Shown one piece after another: positions 9,487 to 18,606 of a stretch of 64,000 nucleotides of DNA. This DNA comes from Cyclobacteriaceae bacterium (GTDB taxonomy: Bacteria; Bacteroidota; Bacteroidia; Cytophagales; Cyclobacteriaceae): positions 62,001-126,000 of the forward strand of contig BPHC01000006.1 in NCBI GenBank assembly GCA_026003355.1, in the 5' to 3' direction. The stretch's first letter is position 1, and every line of letters starts with the position of its first letter. Below the pieces are notes generated by a model, which saw only the letters and a program-made list of their open reading frames with translations, was not told the DNA's origin and did not search any database. A program made the position numbers and the translations under genes.

Positions 9487-10008
9487 CTAAAACGGAGGCG
9501 CCGGATTTTTTTTCTGTGTAAATATGCTTACGATAAGGGCAATAAACATTCCGCCCAGTATGCCACCTACAGCATAAATAACCCAAAACAACTTGCGGGT
9601 CCATTCCAGAGCTATTTCTATCTGCTCCTCGGGCATGTTGCGTTCTTCCATCTGCATGCGCTGCGACTCATAGAATTTCTCCATGGTGGCGGGGTCAATA
9701 ATGTTGGAATAGATATAGGTAAACAAACCCGCCACAGCAGTAGATATCAGTACCATCCAGAATGATATTCCCAGGCCCTGACCGTATGTCATAAAACTAT
9801 CACCCTGTTGTTTGAATTCGCGATGGGCGAGCACCATAAAAATGATGGAAAAAATGCCCCCTATCCATCCCCATTTATTATCGAAGGCGTTTGCACCGGC
9901 AATAACCAGTATTAAAAAAAACAGTATCGAAAACAGTGCGCTTATTATGCCCCACTTCAGGCCGACTGACCGCGTGGTGGGCATGGTGGATTGCGTTTGC
10001 TCTTCCAT
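9487..10008 (-). CDS. DUF4199-family membrane protein
   Basis: This 173-residue protein has four hydrophobic helices (about 20-40, 47-62, 75-98 and 138-162) with a charged loop 'RMQMEERNMPEEQIEIAL' between the third and fourth. That matches the DUF4199 plan, a Bacteroidota family without known function. The start 'MEEQTQSTMPTTRS' is the only good Met. It lies 12 bases from a second DUF4199 gene, so the two are probably co-expressed paralogues. No catalytic residues can be seen. Confidence 0.75.
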   Translation of the reverse strand: MEEQTQSTMPTTRSVGLKWGIISALFSILFFLILVIAGANAFDNKWGWIGGIFSIIFMVLAHREFKQQGDSFMTYGQGLGISFWMVLISTAVAGLFTYIYSNIIDPATMEKFYESQRMQMEERNMPEEQIEIALEWTRKLFWVIYAVGGILGGMFIALIVSIFTQKKNPAPPF

Positions 10009-10020
10009 AATAAAAGGGGT

Positions 10021-10554
10021 TTAGGTTGAAGGTTGTTTTCTGAGCATTACCGCCATGATAACGCCCGCAAGCAGGCCGATAACCAGGCTTTGCACCAGGT
10101 ACAGCGAGGCCAGTTGCGCGGCATTAGTCGTGGGAAGGAGCTCCAAATTACGCTCGTACACTTCTTTTCCTATGCGCTGGATATCTTCTTCAGGAAAACC
10201 TTTAAGGTATTCCATGGTTTTTTGAATGTATTCTGCCACAAAACCACCCTCGGCAGCAGCAAAAAGCCACAGCCCCAGGGCCCCCGCCACACCTGCCCAG
10301 AGTACCAGCAGCGTGCTTCCGGCCATGCCCTGTACAAAATACAAAACCCCCTGCTGTTGATAATCGCGAAACTCGCGCAGGGCAAAAAATAAAAATATTG
10401 CATACAGGGGAATGCGGAAATCCAGAAAAGGCGAGACCAGCAACGGATGACGCCCCAGATAATACATGCAGATAATAAACGACAGGCTTAACAGGGCTGC
10501 CAGAAGACCGTATTTAAGGGTTATGATGAATAAACTTCTGAACATGACCATCAA
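10021..10554 (-). CDS. DUF4199-family membrane protein, second copy
   Basis: This 177-residue protein has the same four-helix plan as its neighbour: 'FIITLKYGLLAALLSLSFII', 'IPLYAIFLFFALREF', 'VLWAGVAGALGLWLFAA' and 'LVIGLLAGVIMAVML'. The loop before the last helix is longer ('MEYLKGFPEEDIQRIGKEV'). Overall identity with the first copy is low, so the duplication is old. The first ATG overlaps the stop of the dihydroorotase-like gene (ATGA), and Met4 ('MFRSLFI') is an alternative start. Function unknown. The overlap suggests translational coupling to the gene upstream. Confidence 0.7.
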   Translation of the reverse strand: MMVMFRSLFIITLKYGLLAALLSLSFIICMYYLGRHPLLVSPFLDFRIPLYAIFLFFALREFRDYQQQGVLYFVQGMAGSTLLVLWAGVAGALGLWLFAAAEGGFVAEYIQKTMEYLKGFPEEDIQRIGKEVYERNLELLPTTNAAQLASLYLVQSLVIGLLAGVIMAVMLRKQPST

Positions 10555-11810
10555 TCGAAAATCCGGTAGCGGCCATTGTTAAAAACCGCCACAGCTTTGC
10601 CTTTCAGGGTCTTTCCCCACCAGGGCGAATTTCTGGACTTGCTCCTGGAGCTTTGCTCGTTAAAAGTCCATACGGCATGCGGGTTAAACAAGGTAAGGTT
10701 GGCTTTTTCTCCGGGTTCAATAACCGGCTGGGACAGTCCCAATATTTTGCGCGGATTAACGGCAATTTTTTCTATGAGCACCTCCCACTGAATTCTGGCA
10801 GCCAGTTCGGTAAGGTTTGCGCCCGTTGTTTGCAGGCTTATCATTCCCGGCTCGGCCTGGTCAAATTCTACCTGTTTGCTTTCGGCATCCTGGGGCACGT
10901 GGCCCGAACAGATTACATCAATCGTTCCATCTTCCATGCCGCGTATCAGGGCTTCGTTGTCTCTTTTTCCGCGCAACGGCGGATTCACCTTATAGTTGGT
11001 ATCGAATCCTTCCAGCAGGTTGTCGTCCAGCAGTGGTTGGTAGGCTGTTATGTCGCAGGTAACTGCAAGCCTTTTGCGCACGGCACGGATAAGGCGCAAC
11101 GACCTCGAAGTGGAAACCCTGGCCACATGCAGCCGCCCGCCGGCATAGGCCAGCAACCTAAGGTTGCGGCTCAGGGCCACCTCTTCGGCCAACGCCGGCA
11201 TACCCTTAAGCCCCAGCCGCGCACTAACAGGGCTTTCGTTCATCTGGCCGTACAGGTTCAGCCAGATATCTTCCGGGTGGTCTATTAACAGGCCGTTAAA
11301 CGCCTGCAGGTATTGAAGCGTTTTAAGAAAAATATCGGTGTTCCAAATGGTTTTCAGGCCGTCTGTAAAGCCAATGGCACCGGCATGGTGCAGGTCCATC
11401 ATGTCGGTAAATTCTTCGCCACGGGTATTGCGCGTAACGGCAGCCATTACATGCATTTGTACCAGCCGGCCCGCATTACCGCGCAGAAAGTAGTTTACAT
11501 CAGCGCGCGTTTGAATAACCGGCTGGGTGTTGGGCAGCACAGCTATTTCGGTAAAACCTCCGGCCATGGCCGCCTGCGCCAAAGTTTCAAGGTCTTCTTT
11601 TTGCTCAAAACCCGGCTCGCCCGACTGGGCCCCCAGGTCAAACCATCCCGGCGTAAGCAGCATGCCTTCGGCTTCCAGTGTACGATCTGCCTCCACAGGC
11701 TTTGCCGGCAAATCAGCAATCCGGCCGTTGTCAATCAGAACATTTTTTACTTTAAGATGAGCAGATGAGTTGGGATCGATAATGCGGGCAGACCTAATGA
11801 GAATCTTCAT
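10551..11810 (-). CDS. Dihydroorotase-like amidohydrolase without metal ligands
   Basis: The start is placed at 11810 ('MKILIRSARIIDPNSSAH'), giving 419 residues. The amidohydrolase barrel is clear: 'GMLLTPGWFDLGAQSGEPGF', 'VLPNTQPVIQT', 'ITAYQPLLDD', 'NYKVNPPLRG' and 'VICSGHVPQDAESK'. In active class I dihydroorotase the first strand reads DxHxHxRxPG; here both His are missing ('DLGAQSGEPG'), and the late catalytic Asp of 'TDHAP' is Gly. Zinc catalysis is therefore unlikely. It resembles the inactive PyrC-like subunits that structurally support aspartate transcarbamoylase in some bacteria, and I recall this variant in other Bacteroidota. An active pyrC should exist elsewhere in the genome. 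Confidence 0.75.
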   Translation of the reverse strand: MKILIRSARIIDPNSSAHLKVKNVLIDNGRIADLPAKPVEADRTLEAEGMLLTPGWFDLGAQSGEPGFEQKEDLETLAQAAMAGGFTEIAVLPNTQPVIQTRADVNYFLRGNAGRLVQMHVMAAVTRNTRGEEFTDMMDLHHAGAIGFTDGLKTIWNTDIFLKTLQYLQAFNGLLIDHPEDIWLNLYGQMNESPVSARLGLKGMPALAEEVALSRNLRLLAYAGGRLHVARVSTSRSLRLIRAVRKRLAVTCDITAYQPLLDDNLLEGFDTNYKVNPPLRGKRDNEALIRGMEDGTIDVICSGHVPQDAESKQVEFDQAEPGMISLQTTGANLTELAARIQWEVLIEKIAVNPRKILGLSQPVIEPGEKANLTLFNPHAVWTFNEQSSRSKSRNSPWWGKTLKGKAVAVFNNGRYRIFD

Positions 11811-11850
11811 AGACTTCACCACAAAGAAACGACTTTTTTGCAAACCCGCT

Positions 11851-13845
11851 TTAATGCCATAGCCTTAACAGCAATATTTCGGCAAGCAAAAACAATAATG
11901 CCAGCAACAGGGCATACCTCCACAGCGGAGTGCCCAGATATTCGTCACGGAATGCTGAGCTGAAATTACCTGAAGCGCCGCCGTAAATAAATCTTACATG
12001 CGGATTGTTGCCCAGTGTTTCGGCCAGCGATTGTTCGGAATGCTGCTCCAGATACGACTCACGCTTATCGGCATTAAATGCCAGCAGGGCCAGCGTATCT
12101 TTTTCGCGAATGGCATAATAAAAACCCGGTTCAATTGTGTGGCGCGGCAACTCCAGCACCACGCGGTCGCCTTGCGTTCGCTGGTCGGGAATAAGCGCAC
12201 GCTCGCCATCCAGCCGTACTATGCCGGTGGCCATGGCACTGTCGGTGCGAAGCACCACCTGGCTTTCGGCCAGCGAATAGTAAGGTTTAAGCAGCGTCTT
12301 TTTACCCGACTGGGCAATGCGGTACATTACGGGCAGAAACAGAAAATGGGTAACCAGGTCGGTGTATTCCGTATGCAGGGGCGAAGCCAGCAGGTATAAA
12401 CGGCCATTGCCCTGGTAGAGTAACGAAAGCAGGGGGTTATCGTTCTTAAATTTCAGCAATGCAGCCCGGTCTCTGCCCCAGTCAATTACCCGCCTGGCCT
12501 GGAACGGGGCCAACCGGTCAATGCGGTCTTCTACAATATTGCGGAAAAAGGGATGGTTGAAATCCGGATCACTGATCTCCAGCTTTTCTTCATCGGTTTT
12601 AGTTACCGGCACGGCAGCAAGCTGGCTGATGGCCGCCGGCTGTGGCGTGGTACCCGGTATAACCAGCAGTGTTCCGCCTGCCCTAACATAGTTGCGCAGG
12701 TTTTCTAGCAGCGGCGCATCCGGATTGTTCACCTGGTTTAGCACCACCAGGTCGGCCGCCTGAATCGCGGCATAGTTAAGGTTGGAAGCTGCGAACGAAT
12801 GAAACACAAACAAACGAGTATTGCCAAAAACGGTTTGCACAAATTTTGGCGTACCGGTATCGCGTATTTCTACTACCCGTATGCGATCTAACCGGTTCAG
12901 TGCCACATATAGCTGGTTATCGAACACTGCGGGGTAATCATTAAACCGCACCTCCAGCCGGCTGAATGAAGTCATAGCTGCCGGAAGGTTAAACCTCACT
13001 TCGGCTACCCCCAACGCCGGAACAGATACCGAGGTATTGCCCGCCTGCACGCCCTCGTTTAGCAGTTTAACTGCAAGCTGTTCAACCGGATTTTGGCTGG
13101 TATTTCGTATGCGCACGTGCAGCGCATTGCGCTCGCCGGGAATGATAAACGGATTGTCGAGCCAGGCTGAATCGGCAAATACATTCCCATGGTTCTGCAG
13201 CTTAAAGCGAATAAGATAAACCTGTCGGGAGGTATCGGCAAATGCGGTGTTGGCAGGATCTCCCAATGTTGATTTTTGAAAATCAGACAACAGGTAAAAA
13301 TCTCCGGAAGGCGAACCGTTGTTCAATCGTACGGCAATATCGTTAAGCGAACGGCTTATGGGCGAGAGCCTGATACCCGAAAGCAGCTCCTGGAAATCGG
13401 ACCTGGTTTTAAAAGCGTTGGAGAACGGGGCAAAATCGTTGGTAAGCAGCCGGTAACGCGTATCGGGCGGGAATACTTCGGCCAGCCGGTGCGCATGCTG
13501 AATGGCTGCATCCAGTGCCCGCTCTCTTTCCGATACCGGCACCGACATGCTAAGCGAATTGTCAACATAAACCGACACGGTGCGTGTGCTGGTAACCTGT
13601 TGCGGTGCCGGGATGTAGGGCTGCGCAAAGGCCATGATAAGGAAAAAAAGAAACAACAGCCTGGCTGCCAGCACCAGCAAGTGCCTGAGCTTTTGCCGCG
13701 ATGCGGTTGCCTGCTGTACCTGCCGTAAAAACCGGTTGGTGGAAAAATAAACGCGCTGGGTTTTGCGAAAGCTGAACAGGTGTACAATAACCGGAATGGC
13801 CATTGCCCCCAACGCCCACAAAGCTCCAGGATTGGCAAAACTCAT
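11851..13845 (-). CDS. BatA-domain membrane protein (aerotolerance-type)
   Basis: The start is at 13845 ('MSFANPGALWALGAMAIPVI'), giving 664 residues. The longer reading to 13971 crosses a terminator hairpin and is rejected. The N-terminal BatA domain has a membrane helix and 'VHLFSFRKTQRVYFSTNRFL', then a second helix 'LLFLFFLIMAFAQPYI'. A von Willebrand A-like domain follows, with 'SVYVDNSLSMSVP' (DxSxS metal site). Next come a beta-rich region, a glutamine amidotransferase-like segment with 'ADLVVLNQVNNPDAPLLENL', and a final membrane helix ending 'LAEILLLRLWH'. Such proteins are periplasmic or inner-membrane proteins of unclear role. They occur near dihydroorotase-like genes in Bacteroidota, as here. 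There is a 40-base gap to the downstream gene. Confidence 0.75.
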   Translation of the reverse strand: MSFANPGALWALGAMAIPVIVHLFSFRKTQRVYFSTNRFLRQVQQATASRQKLRHLLVLAARLLFLFFLIMAFAQPYIPAPQQVTSTRTVSVYVDNSLSMSVPVSERERALDAAIQHAHRLAEVFPPDTRYRLLTNDFAPFSNAFKTRSDFQELLSGIRLSPISRSLNDIAVRLNNGSPSGDFYLLSDFQKSTLGDPANTAFADTSRQVYLIRFKLQNHGNVFADSAWLDNPFIIPGERNALHVRIRNTSQNPVEQLAVKLLNEGVQAGNTSVSVPALGVAEVRFNLPAAMTSFSRLEVRFNDYPAVFDNQLYVALNRLDRIRVVEIRDTGTPKFVQTVFGNTRLFVFHSFAASNLNYAAIQAADLVVLNQVNNPDAPLLENLRNYVRAGGTLLVIPGTTPQPAAISQLAAVPVTKTDEEKLEISDPDFNHPFFRNIVEDRIDRLAPFQARRVIDWGRDRAALLKFKNDNPLLSLLYQGNGRLYLLASPLHTEYTDLVTHFLFLPVMYRIAQSGKKTLLKPYYSLAESQVVLRTDSAMATGIVRLDGERALIPDQRTQGDRVVLELPRHTIEPGFYYAIREKDTLALLAFNADKRESYLEQHSEQSLAETLGNNPHVRFIYGGASGNFSSAFRDEYLGTPLWRYALLLALLFLLAEILLLRLWH

Positions 13846-13923
13846 AGCTGCAAGGTACAAAGGCAGGGGGTATGGAAACCAACCGGCTGAAAAATTCTGC
13901 ATGGACCCAGGGCCCGCAACGGC

Positions 13924-13952
13924 AAAAAACACCCTCCCCTTTCGGGGAGGGT
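13924..13952 (-). terminator. Rho-independent terminator on the minus strand
   Basis: A perfect 9-bp stem (ACCCTCCCC 13931-13939, GGGGAGGGT 13944-13952) with a 4-base loop is followed on the minus strand by G and six T (13924-13930). It lies 90 bases after the PQQ-propeller gene and separates it from the BatA gene. Confidence 0.75.
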
Positions 13953-14041
13953 TGCCCTCCGCCAGTACCATGCCTCAAAGCCCTGTTACTTTTGGAAGGC
14001 CGGCTGGTGAGGGTGGTTTAATGGCTCAGTCATTCAATCCA

Positions 14042-15847
14042 TTACCGCAGGTCGTACCCCAAAACTGCTTTGGGCGACTTCAGAAAATAGAATATTCCAA
14101 AATCTTCATCCACCAGATATTCAGGCTTTTTATCTTTGGTAATGATTTGGCCCTCCGGTTTCCCGGTATCTTTATTTAATTTCACAAGCCCCACACCTTC
14201 ATCAAGCGAAGTTTGGATGTAGAGGCTATTTTTAGTGGCTGTTGTGGCGTTGAAGCGCTGCGTCATAATGGCTGCGGCATTGCCGGCCACACCTGAATAG
14301 GCTTTGGCCGTTCTGCCTGCACTTGCTTCCTCATCTTCTACATAAAAAGGTGTAGCACCCTGCATCATACCGGCCTGTGCAGCCGAGGCTGCACCGGCTG
14401 CAGCACCAGCCACCATAACGGCACCGGCCAGTAATTTGCCGGCAACACTGGTTCCCGGGGCTTTGTAAAACACATTGTATTTTATGTTTCCGTCGTAATC
14501 CACCAACAGGGCGTTTTGATTGGACGAAAGCAGGACACCCCCCTCCCTAAACTCGATTTTGGAAGGATTTTCACCTCCTTTAAACTCGATGTCGCAAACC
14601 TTTTTGGATGTTCCATCGCGGGTAATAAAAAATAACTCATTGCCCGTGCTCACCACAAACCGATTGTTTTTCCGGTCCATGGCCGTTATCAGCTGCTCTA
14701 CTTTCCTGAATTTTGCCGGCTCTTTAACAAAGCTGCCATCCTGCAGGTTTGCAACGCCCATCTTTACACCGCTAAGGTAAAACAGAGAACCATCCGGATT
14801 TAAGGCAAATACCCTGTAAGGAGCACCGGTATCAATGTTCTTGCTCAGCCGTAAGGTACCGTTGTGGAGTAAGGTATTTACTTCACCGGTAGAGGTTCCA
14901 AACACCACGCCATCGGGTTGAAAAATAAATTCCCGGATGCCGCCCTTATCGGAATAGGGCTTTTTCCACAGCCTGGCTGCTGTGCCCGGATCGAACAGAT
15001 TTACTTCAAATGATTTTTCTTCTTCAGCGTACACCCACAATCCTTCTTTCAGAATTTCAATCCGCATTACGGCTCCGTCCAGGCTAATGGGTTTGGGCCA
15101 CATCAGCGAACCATCTTTGGCGTTGATTTTATAAATCTTGGCCTTTAAGTAAGGGCTGTATGCATACACCACCTGGTTTTGTTGATCAAACAGGTATTTC
15201 AGTGTACCGTTTGAGTTGTTTAGCTTGGTGGTAAACCATTCAATAGCATTTGTGCGCAAGTTTATTACGGTTACGCTCTTGGTGGTGGTCATAATGAAGC
15301 GGTCACCTTCTACCACCATGCTGGTGGGTAATCCGCCCCCGGTAAGTTTTTTATCTTTAAGGTCAATTAAGGCTAATGTCTTATCCGACCCCAGTTCATA
15401 GATGCCAATACACGTACCCGATACAGATTTGTTTGCTCCCCATATTACAAATTTACCTTCGTCAGCCAGGTAATGGTAGCCGGCCGGAGCCGTCCAGTCT
15501 TTTTTCTGGCTATCAAAGATGGGCTTTCCGGTAAAATAATCCAGCACTACGTATACCGGCATTTTACCAAACGCTGCATTTTTCAGCACAACCCAGGGGA
15601 GGCCATCGAGCAAATCCATTTCATTTAATTTAATCTTACCTAAGTCGGTATAATTGTATACGAATTGGTTATTGTGGGCTTCAATGGCGGCAAACCCTTT
15701 TTCATGCCCAACCAACAGCATGCCACCGGGAGCTAGTGTCCAGGCTTCCCAATCGTTGGGTAAGTTATAGGTATACTTAGGTTGAATGGTGTTTTGCGAC
15801 CAGCCCGGAAGACAAAACACATACAGGAAAAACAGTAGTTTTTTCAT
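14042..15847 (-). CDS. Secreted PQQ-type beta-propeller protein
   Basis: This 601-residue protein has a signal peptide ('MKKLLFFLYVFCLPGWSQ'). The rest is repeated four-stranded blade sequence: 'LYVYNYTDLGK'-like hydrophobic strands alternate with 'DGSLMWPKPI', 'PGTAARLWKKPY', 'TSTGEVNTLLHNGTLRL' and 'KDTGKPEGQIITKD', as in PQQ/WD-like propellers. No PQQ-binding or catalytic residues are evident, so a binding or scaffold role is more likely than an enzyme. Residues about 465-495 contain an Ala/Gly-rich hydrophobic stretch that does not fit a blade. It is followed on the same strand by a strong terminator. The response regulator gene lies 89 bases upstream. Confidence 0.6.
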   Translation of the reverse strand: MKKLLFFLYVFCLPGWSQNTIQPKYTYNLPNDWEAWTLAPGGMLLVGHEKGFAAIEAHNNQFVYNYTDLGKIKLNEMDLLDGLPWVVLKNAAFGKMPVYVVLDYFTGKPIFDSQKKDWTAPAGYHYLADEGKFVIWGANKSVSGTCIGIYELGSDKTLALIDLKDKKLTGGGLPTSMVVEGDRFIMTTTKSVTVINLRTNAIEWFTTKLNNSNGTLKYLFDQQNQVVYAYSPYLKAKIYKINAKDGSLMWPKPISLDGAVMRIEILKEGLWVYAEEEKSFEVNLFDPGTAARLWKKPYSDKGGIREFIFQPDGVVFGTSTGEVNTLLHNGTLRLSKNIDTGAPYRVFALNPDGSLFYLSGVKMGVANLQDGSFVKEPAKFRKVEQLITAMDRKNNRFVVSTGNELFFITRDGTSKKVCDIEFKGGENPSKIEFREGGVLLSSNQNALLVDYDGNIKYNVFYKAPGTSVAGKLLAGAVMVAGAAAGAASAAQAGMMQGATPFYVEDEEASAGRTAKAYSGVAGNAAAIMTQRFNATTATKNSLYIQTSLDEGVGLVKLNKDTGKPEGQIITKDKKPEYLVDEDFGIFYFLKSPKAVLGYDLR

Positions 15848-15936
15848 GGCTTTGAGGTTTAGTTTTCAGCGCCAAGTTGTTTACCGGTACGGAAAGTTGT
15901 AATACCGGTAAACCGGTAATCTGCTACCGTTTTTGG

Positions 15937-16587
15937 CTAATCCAGCAGGCCTTCGGTCAGGGCCACCCGAATCAGTTCGGCCGAGTTGCGAACGTTGAGT
16001 TTTTTGAGCAGGTTTTTACGGTGGGTTTCGACCGTACCCGGGGAAAGATGGAGTTTATCGGCTATTTCTTTGCTCGAAATGCCTTCTGCAATAAGCTGTA
16101 ACACCTCGCGCTCGCGCTGGCTGAGCAGGGCCAGCAACTTTACATTTGACTCCCTTTTTAAGGATAATGGATTTACCTCCAGCAGGGATTCGGTAAGCTG
16201 GGTGCAATAAAATTTATTTCCCTGCATAACTGCCTGAAGACCGGATAGAAATTCCTGACGAGGAGCATTTTTAATGATGTAACCGGCAATACCCATTTTC
16301 ACCATTTTTTGCACCAATGCTTTTTCATGATGAAAGGTGAGTATCACAATTTTATAGTTTGCATGCTGCGCCAGGAGTTTTTCGGTGCATTGCAGGCCAT
16401 TCATGCGCGGCATTTCCAGGTCCATTAAAATGATGTCGGGCTTCAGTATTGGAATTTTCTGCAAGGCTTCTTCTCCGGAGTTGGCATAGCCTATCACCTC
16501 CCACTCGCCACTGCTTTCCACCAGCGAAATGATTCCATCTATTACCAACTGATGGTCATCTACCAGATATAACGTGCCTTTTTTCAT
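15937..16587 (-). CDS. LuxR/NarL-type response regulator
   Basis: The 216 residues comprise a receiver domain (1-125) and a LuxR-type helix-turn-helix (about 148-210). The phospho-acceptor is Asp56 ('DIILMDLEMPRMNG') with the acidic pair at Asp10-Asp11 and a Lys at about 107 ('GYIIKNAP'). The DNA-binding part reads 'LSQREREVLQLIAEGISSKE' and 'LSPGTVETHRKNLLKKLNV', typical of the NarL family. It lies 2 bases after the TPR histidine kinase gene, so kinase and regulator form one operon and almost certainly one two-component system. Targets cannot be inferred from the window; the downstream propeller gene is one candidate. Confidence 0.9.
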   Translation of the reverse strand: MKKGTLYLVDDHQLVIDGIISLVESSGEWEVIGYANSGEEALQKIPILKPDIILMDLEMPRMNGLQCTEKLLAQHANYKIVILTFHHEKALVQKMVKMGIAGYIIKNAPRQEFLSGLQAVMQGNKFYCTQLTESLLEVNPLSLKRESNVKLLALLSQREREVLQLIAEGISSKEIADKLHLSPGTVETHRKNLLKKLNVRNSAELIRVALTEGLLD

Positions 16588-16589
16588 CT

Positions 16590-18551
16590 TTACGTATTCA
16601 GCGGCAGGGTAACGGTTACCAGCGTACCTTCATTTCCGTTGCGTTCAAACAAAATGGATCCATGTATTGCCTCCAGCCGGGTACGGATGTTCATTATTCC
16701 ATGACCGCTACTTACGGCTGCATCATCAAAGCCTATCCCGTTATCTTCTACCGTAAGGCGAAGTTTATCTTTAATGCGCAACAGGTTAACGGCAACCTGG
16801 CTGGCATGTGCATGACGGATAATGTTATTTATGAGTTCCTGTACCACCCGGAAAAGGGCCAGTTCAGTTGTTGCATCGAGTCGGTCGGCCGGCAGGTGGT
16901 GATGAAACGTGCAGTGCACGGGGGTATGGGCAAAGGTGCGGCTCAGCAGGTCGCTGATGGCCGGCACCAACCCCAACTCCGTAAGCGACCTCGGCATCAT
17001 TTCATGCGATAATGCGCGTACCTCCGAAGAGGTTATGCGTAAATTATCCAAAATGGGGTTTAAGTTTATTTTCAGCATATCGCTGCTTCCGTTATGAATG
17101 GCCGACTCCAATTGCAGAATAGCTCCGCTGAGTTGCTGCCCTATGCCATCGTGCAGGTCGCGGGCAATGCGATGGCGCTCTTCTTCCGTGGCTGCCAATA
17201 TGGCATCGAGGCGCAATTGCTTTTCCTGCAGCAGCAGTTGTTGCTCCCGCGCCTTTTGTCGCGTCCTGAAATATACTAAGCCGGTAATGGTAAGCAGCAC
17301 CAGAATGACAACTGCAGAGGTGAGCACAATATTCCGGTTGCGCTGCTTTGCCATTAAGAGGTTGTTTTGCTTTATAACCAGCTGCTGATCCAGTATCTGC
17401 CGCTCTTTTTCTGCCGTTTGATACTTTACCTCCATTTCAGCAACGCTTTCGGCATTGCGCCTGCTAAACAATTGTTCAACCACTTCCTTTTGCTGGTCAG
17501 CATAATACCTTCCCAGTTGCGGGTTGCCGGTCATGTAATAGTAAGATGAGGCGTACCGGTAAACATCAGAAGCATAAAATTCATATTCAGGCTTTTGTTT
17601 AATTAAATCGAAACATTTTTGCAGTAAAGGAAATGCCTGGTCGGGCCGGCCCAAATCCAGATATATACCGGCAGCTGCTGAACGAACGTTCATCAAAAAC
17701 TTATCGGGCAAATAAATGGAGGAGTCGTGATGCAACACTTCCATATTAAAGCGCTGGGCTTCTTCGTGCCGTTGTAAAGCAGCAAGTGTTTTGGCCAGGT
17801 TGGAAGCCAGGTCGTAATATTGGCGCAGAAATTTATGCCGGCGTGTAAGCTCAATACCTTTGCGGTAGGCTTCTTCCGCTTCGTGGTATTTTTTCTGATG
17901 ATACAGGCAGATGCCTATGTTATTGTAAGAGGTAGCGGCCTGTGCCAGCAAAGAAGGATCGCTGAGCCGCAGGCCAAGCGCCTGATTATGGAACTCCAGT
18001 GCTTTATCATAAAGCCCCAGTTCCTGATAAATTAATCCGATATTGTTTAATGGCGTACTCCGGGGAATTTGTTTCGACTTTTCCAGCTTACTGTTTTTTT
18101 CATTCACCTGCAGAAACAAGTCCAACGCAGTTTGATAGTACCCTCGGTTCCAGTTATTCAGGCCCAGGCCATTGAGAAACTTCACCTCCAGATCGGCAAG
18201 TCCATGGTTACGGCTCTCCGCCAATCCGTTTTCGAAATAATGGCGTGCTGAGTCAGTTGATCCGGTAACATCGTAGTACACAGCCCTCACATAGGTGGCA
18301 TAGGTGGTAAGGTAAGGGTTGTTTTTCCGTTCAAGAAGTTGCCGGGCTTCGGTAATTTTTTGCCAGGCCAGTTTTGAATCGTTAAAAATATACTGAAAGG
18401 CCAGTTGCAACAGGGCTGATATTTTTACTGAATCATTGGTGGTGGTTTCTGCAAGTTGTTTTAAACTGTCGGTCTTTAATCCCTGAGCAGGCACGTTATA
18501 CGCAACCATGGCCATAAGAACGGCTCCAACGAACCTTCTCAGTGAATACAT
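16590..18551 (-). CDS. TPR-containing HisKA_3 sensor histidine kinase
   Basis: The start at 18551 ('MYSLRRFVGAVLMAMVAYNV') places a signal peptide at the N-terminus, giving 653 residues. About seven tetratricopeptide repeats follow in the periplasm (for example 'PLNNIGLIYQELGLYDKALE' and 'TSYNNIGICLYHQKKYHEAE'). One membrane helix ('IVLTSAVVILVLLTITGLVY') leads to a coiled coil and a HisKA_3 domain with His467 in 'RIARDLHDGIGQQLSGAI'. The ATPase domain has 'VVQELINNIIRHAHAS' and 'VEDNGIGFDD'. Periplasmic TPRs suggest that it senses a protein or peptide. It is paired with the LuxR-type regulator 2 bases downstream. Its start lies 55 bases after the saccharopine dehydrogenase gene. Confidence 0.85.
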   Translation of the reverse strand: MYSLRRFVGAVLMAMVAYNVPAQGLKTDSLKQLAETTTNDSVKISALLQLAFQYIFNDSKLAWQKITEARQLLERKNNPYLTTYATYVRAVYYDVTGSTDSARHYFENGLAESRNHGLADLEVKFLNGLGLNNWNRGYYQTALDLFLQVNEKNSKLEKSKQIPRSTPLNNIGLIYQELGLYDKALEFHNQALGLRLSDPSLLAQAATSYNNIGICLYHQKKYHEAEEAYRKGIELTRRHKFLRQYYDLASNLAKTLAALQRHEEAQRFNMEVLHHDSSIYLPDKFLMNVRSAAAGIYLDLGRPDQAFPLLQKCFDLIKQKPEYEFYASDVYRYASSYYYMTGNPQLGRYYADQQKEVVEQLFSRRNAESVAEMEVKYQTAEKERQILDQQLVIKQNNLLMAKQRNRNIVLTSAVVILVLLTITGLVYFRTRQKAREQQLLLQEKQLRLDAILAATEEERHRIARDLHDGIGQQLSGAILQLESAIHNGSSDMLKINLNPILDNLRITSSEVRALSHEMMPRSLTELGLVPAISDLLSRTFAHTPVHCTFHHHLPADRLDATTELALFRVVQELINNIIRHAHASQVAVNLLRIKDKLRLTVEDNGIGFDDAAVSSGHGIMNIRTRLEAIHGSILFERNGNEGTLVTVTLPLNT

Positions 18552-18606
18552 ACCAGCCAAATGTATGCTTGCCTTGTTGCAATTTATAAAATCCCATAAA
18601 AAAGTG

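Noticed and set aside
13846-13971. Upstream extension of the BatA-domain protein
   Set aside because: The extension crosses a perfect terminator hairpin and adds unrelated residues before the expected BatA N-terminus.
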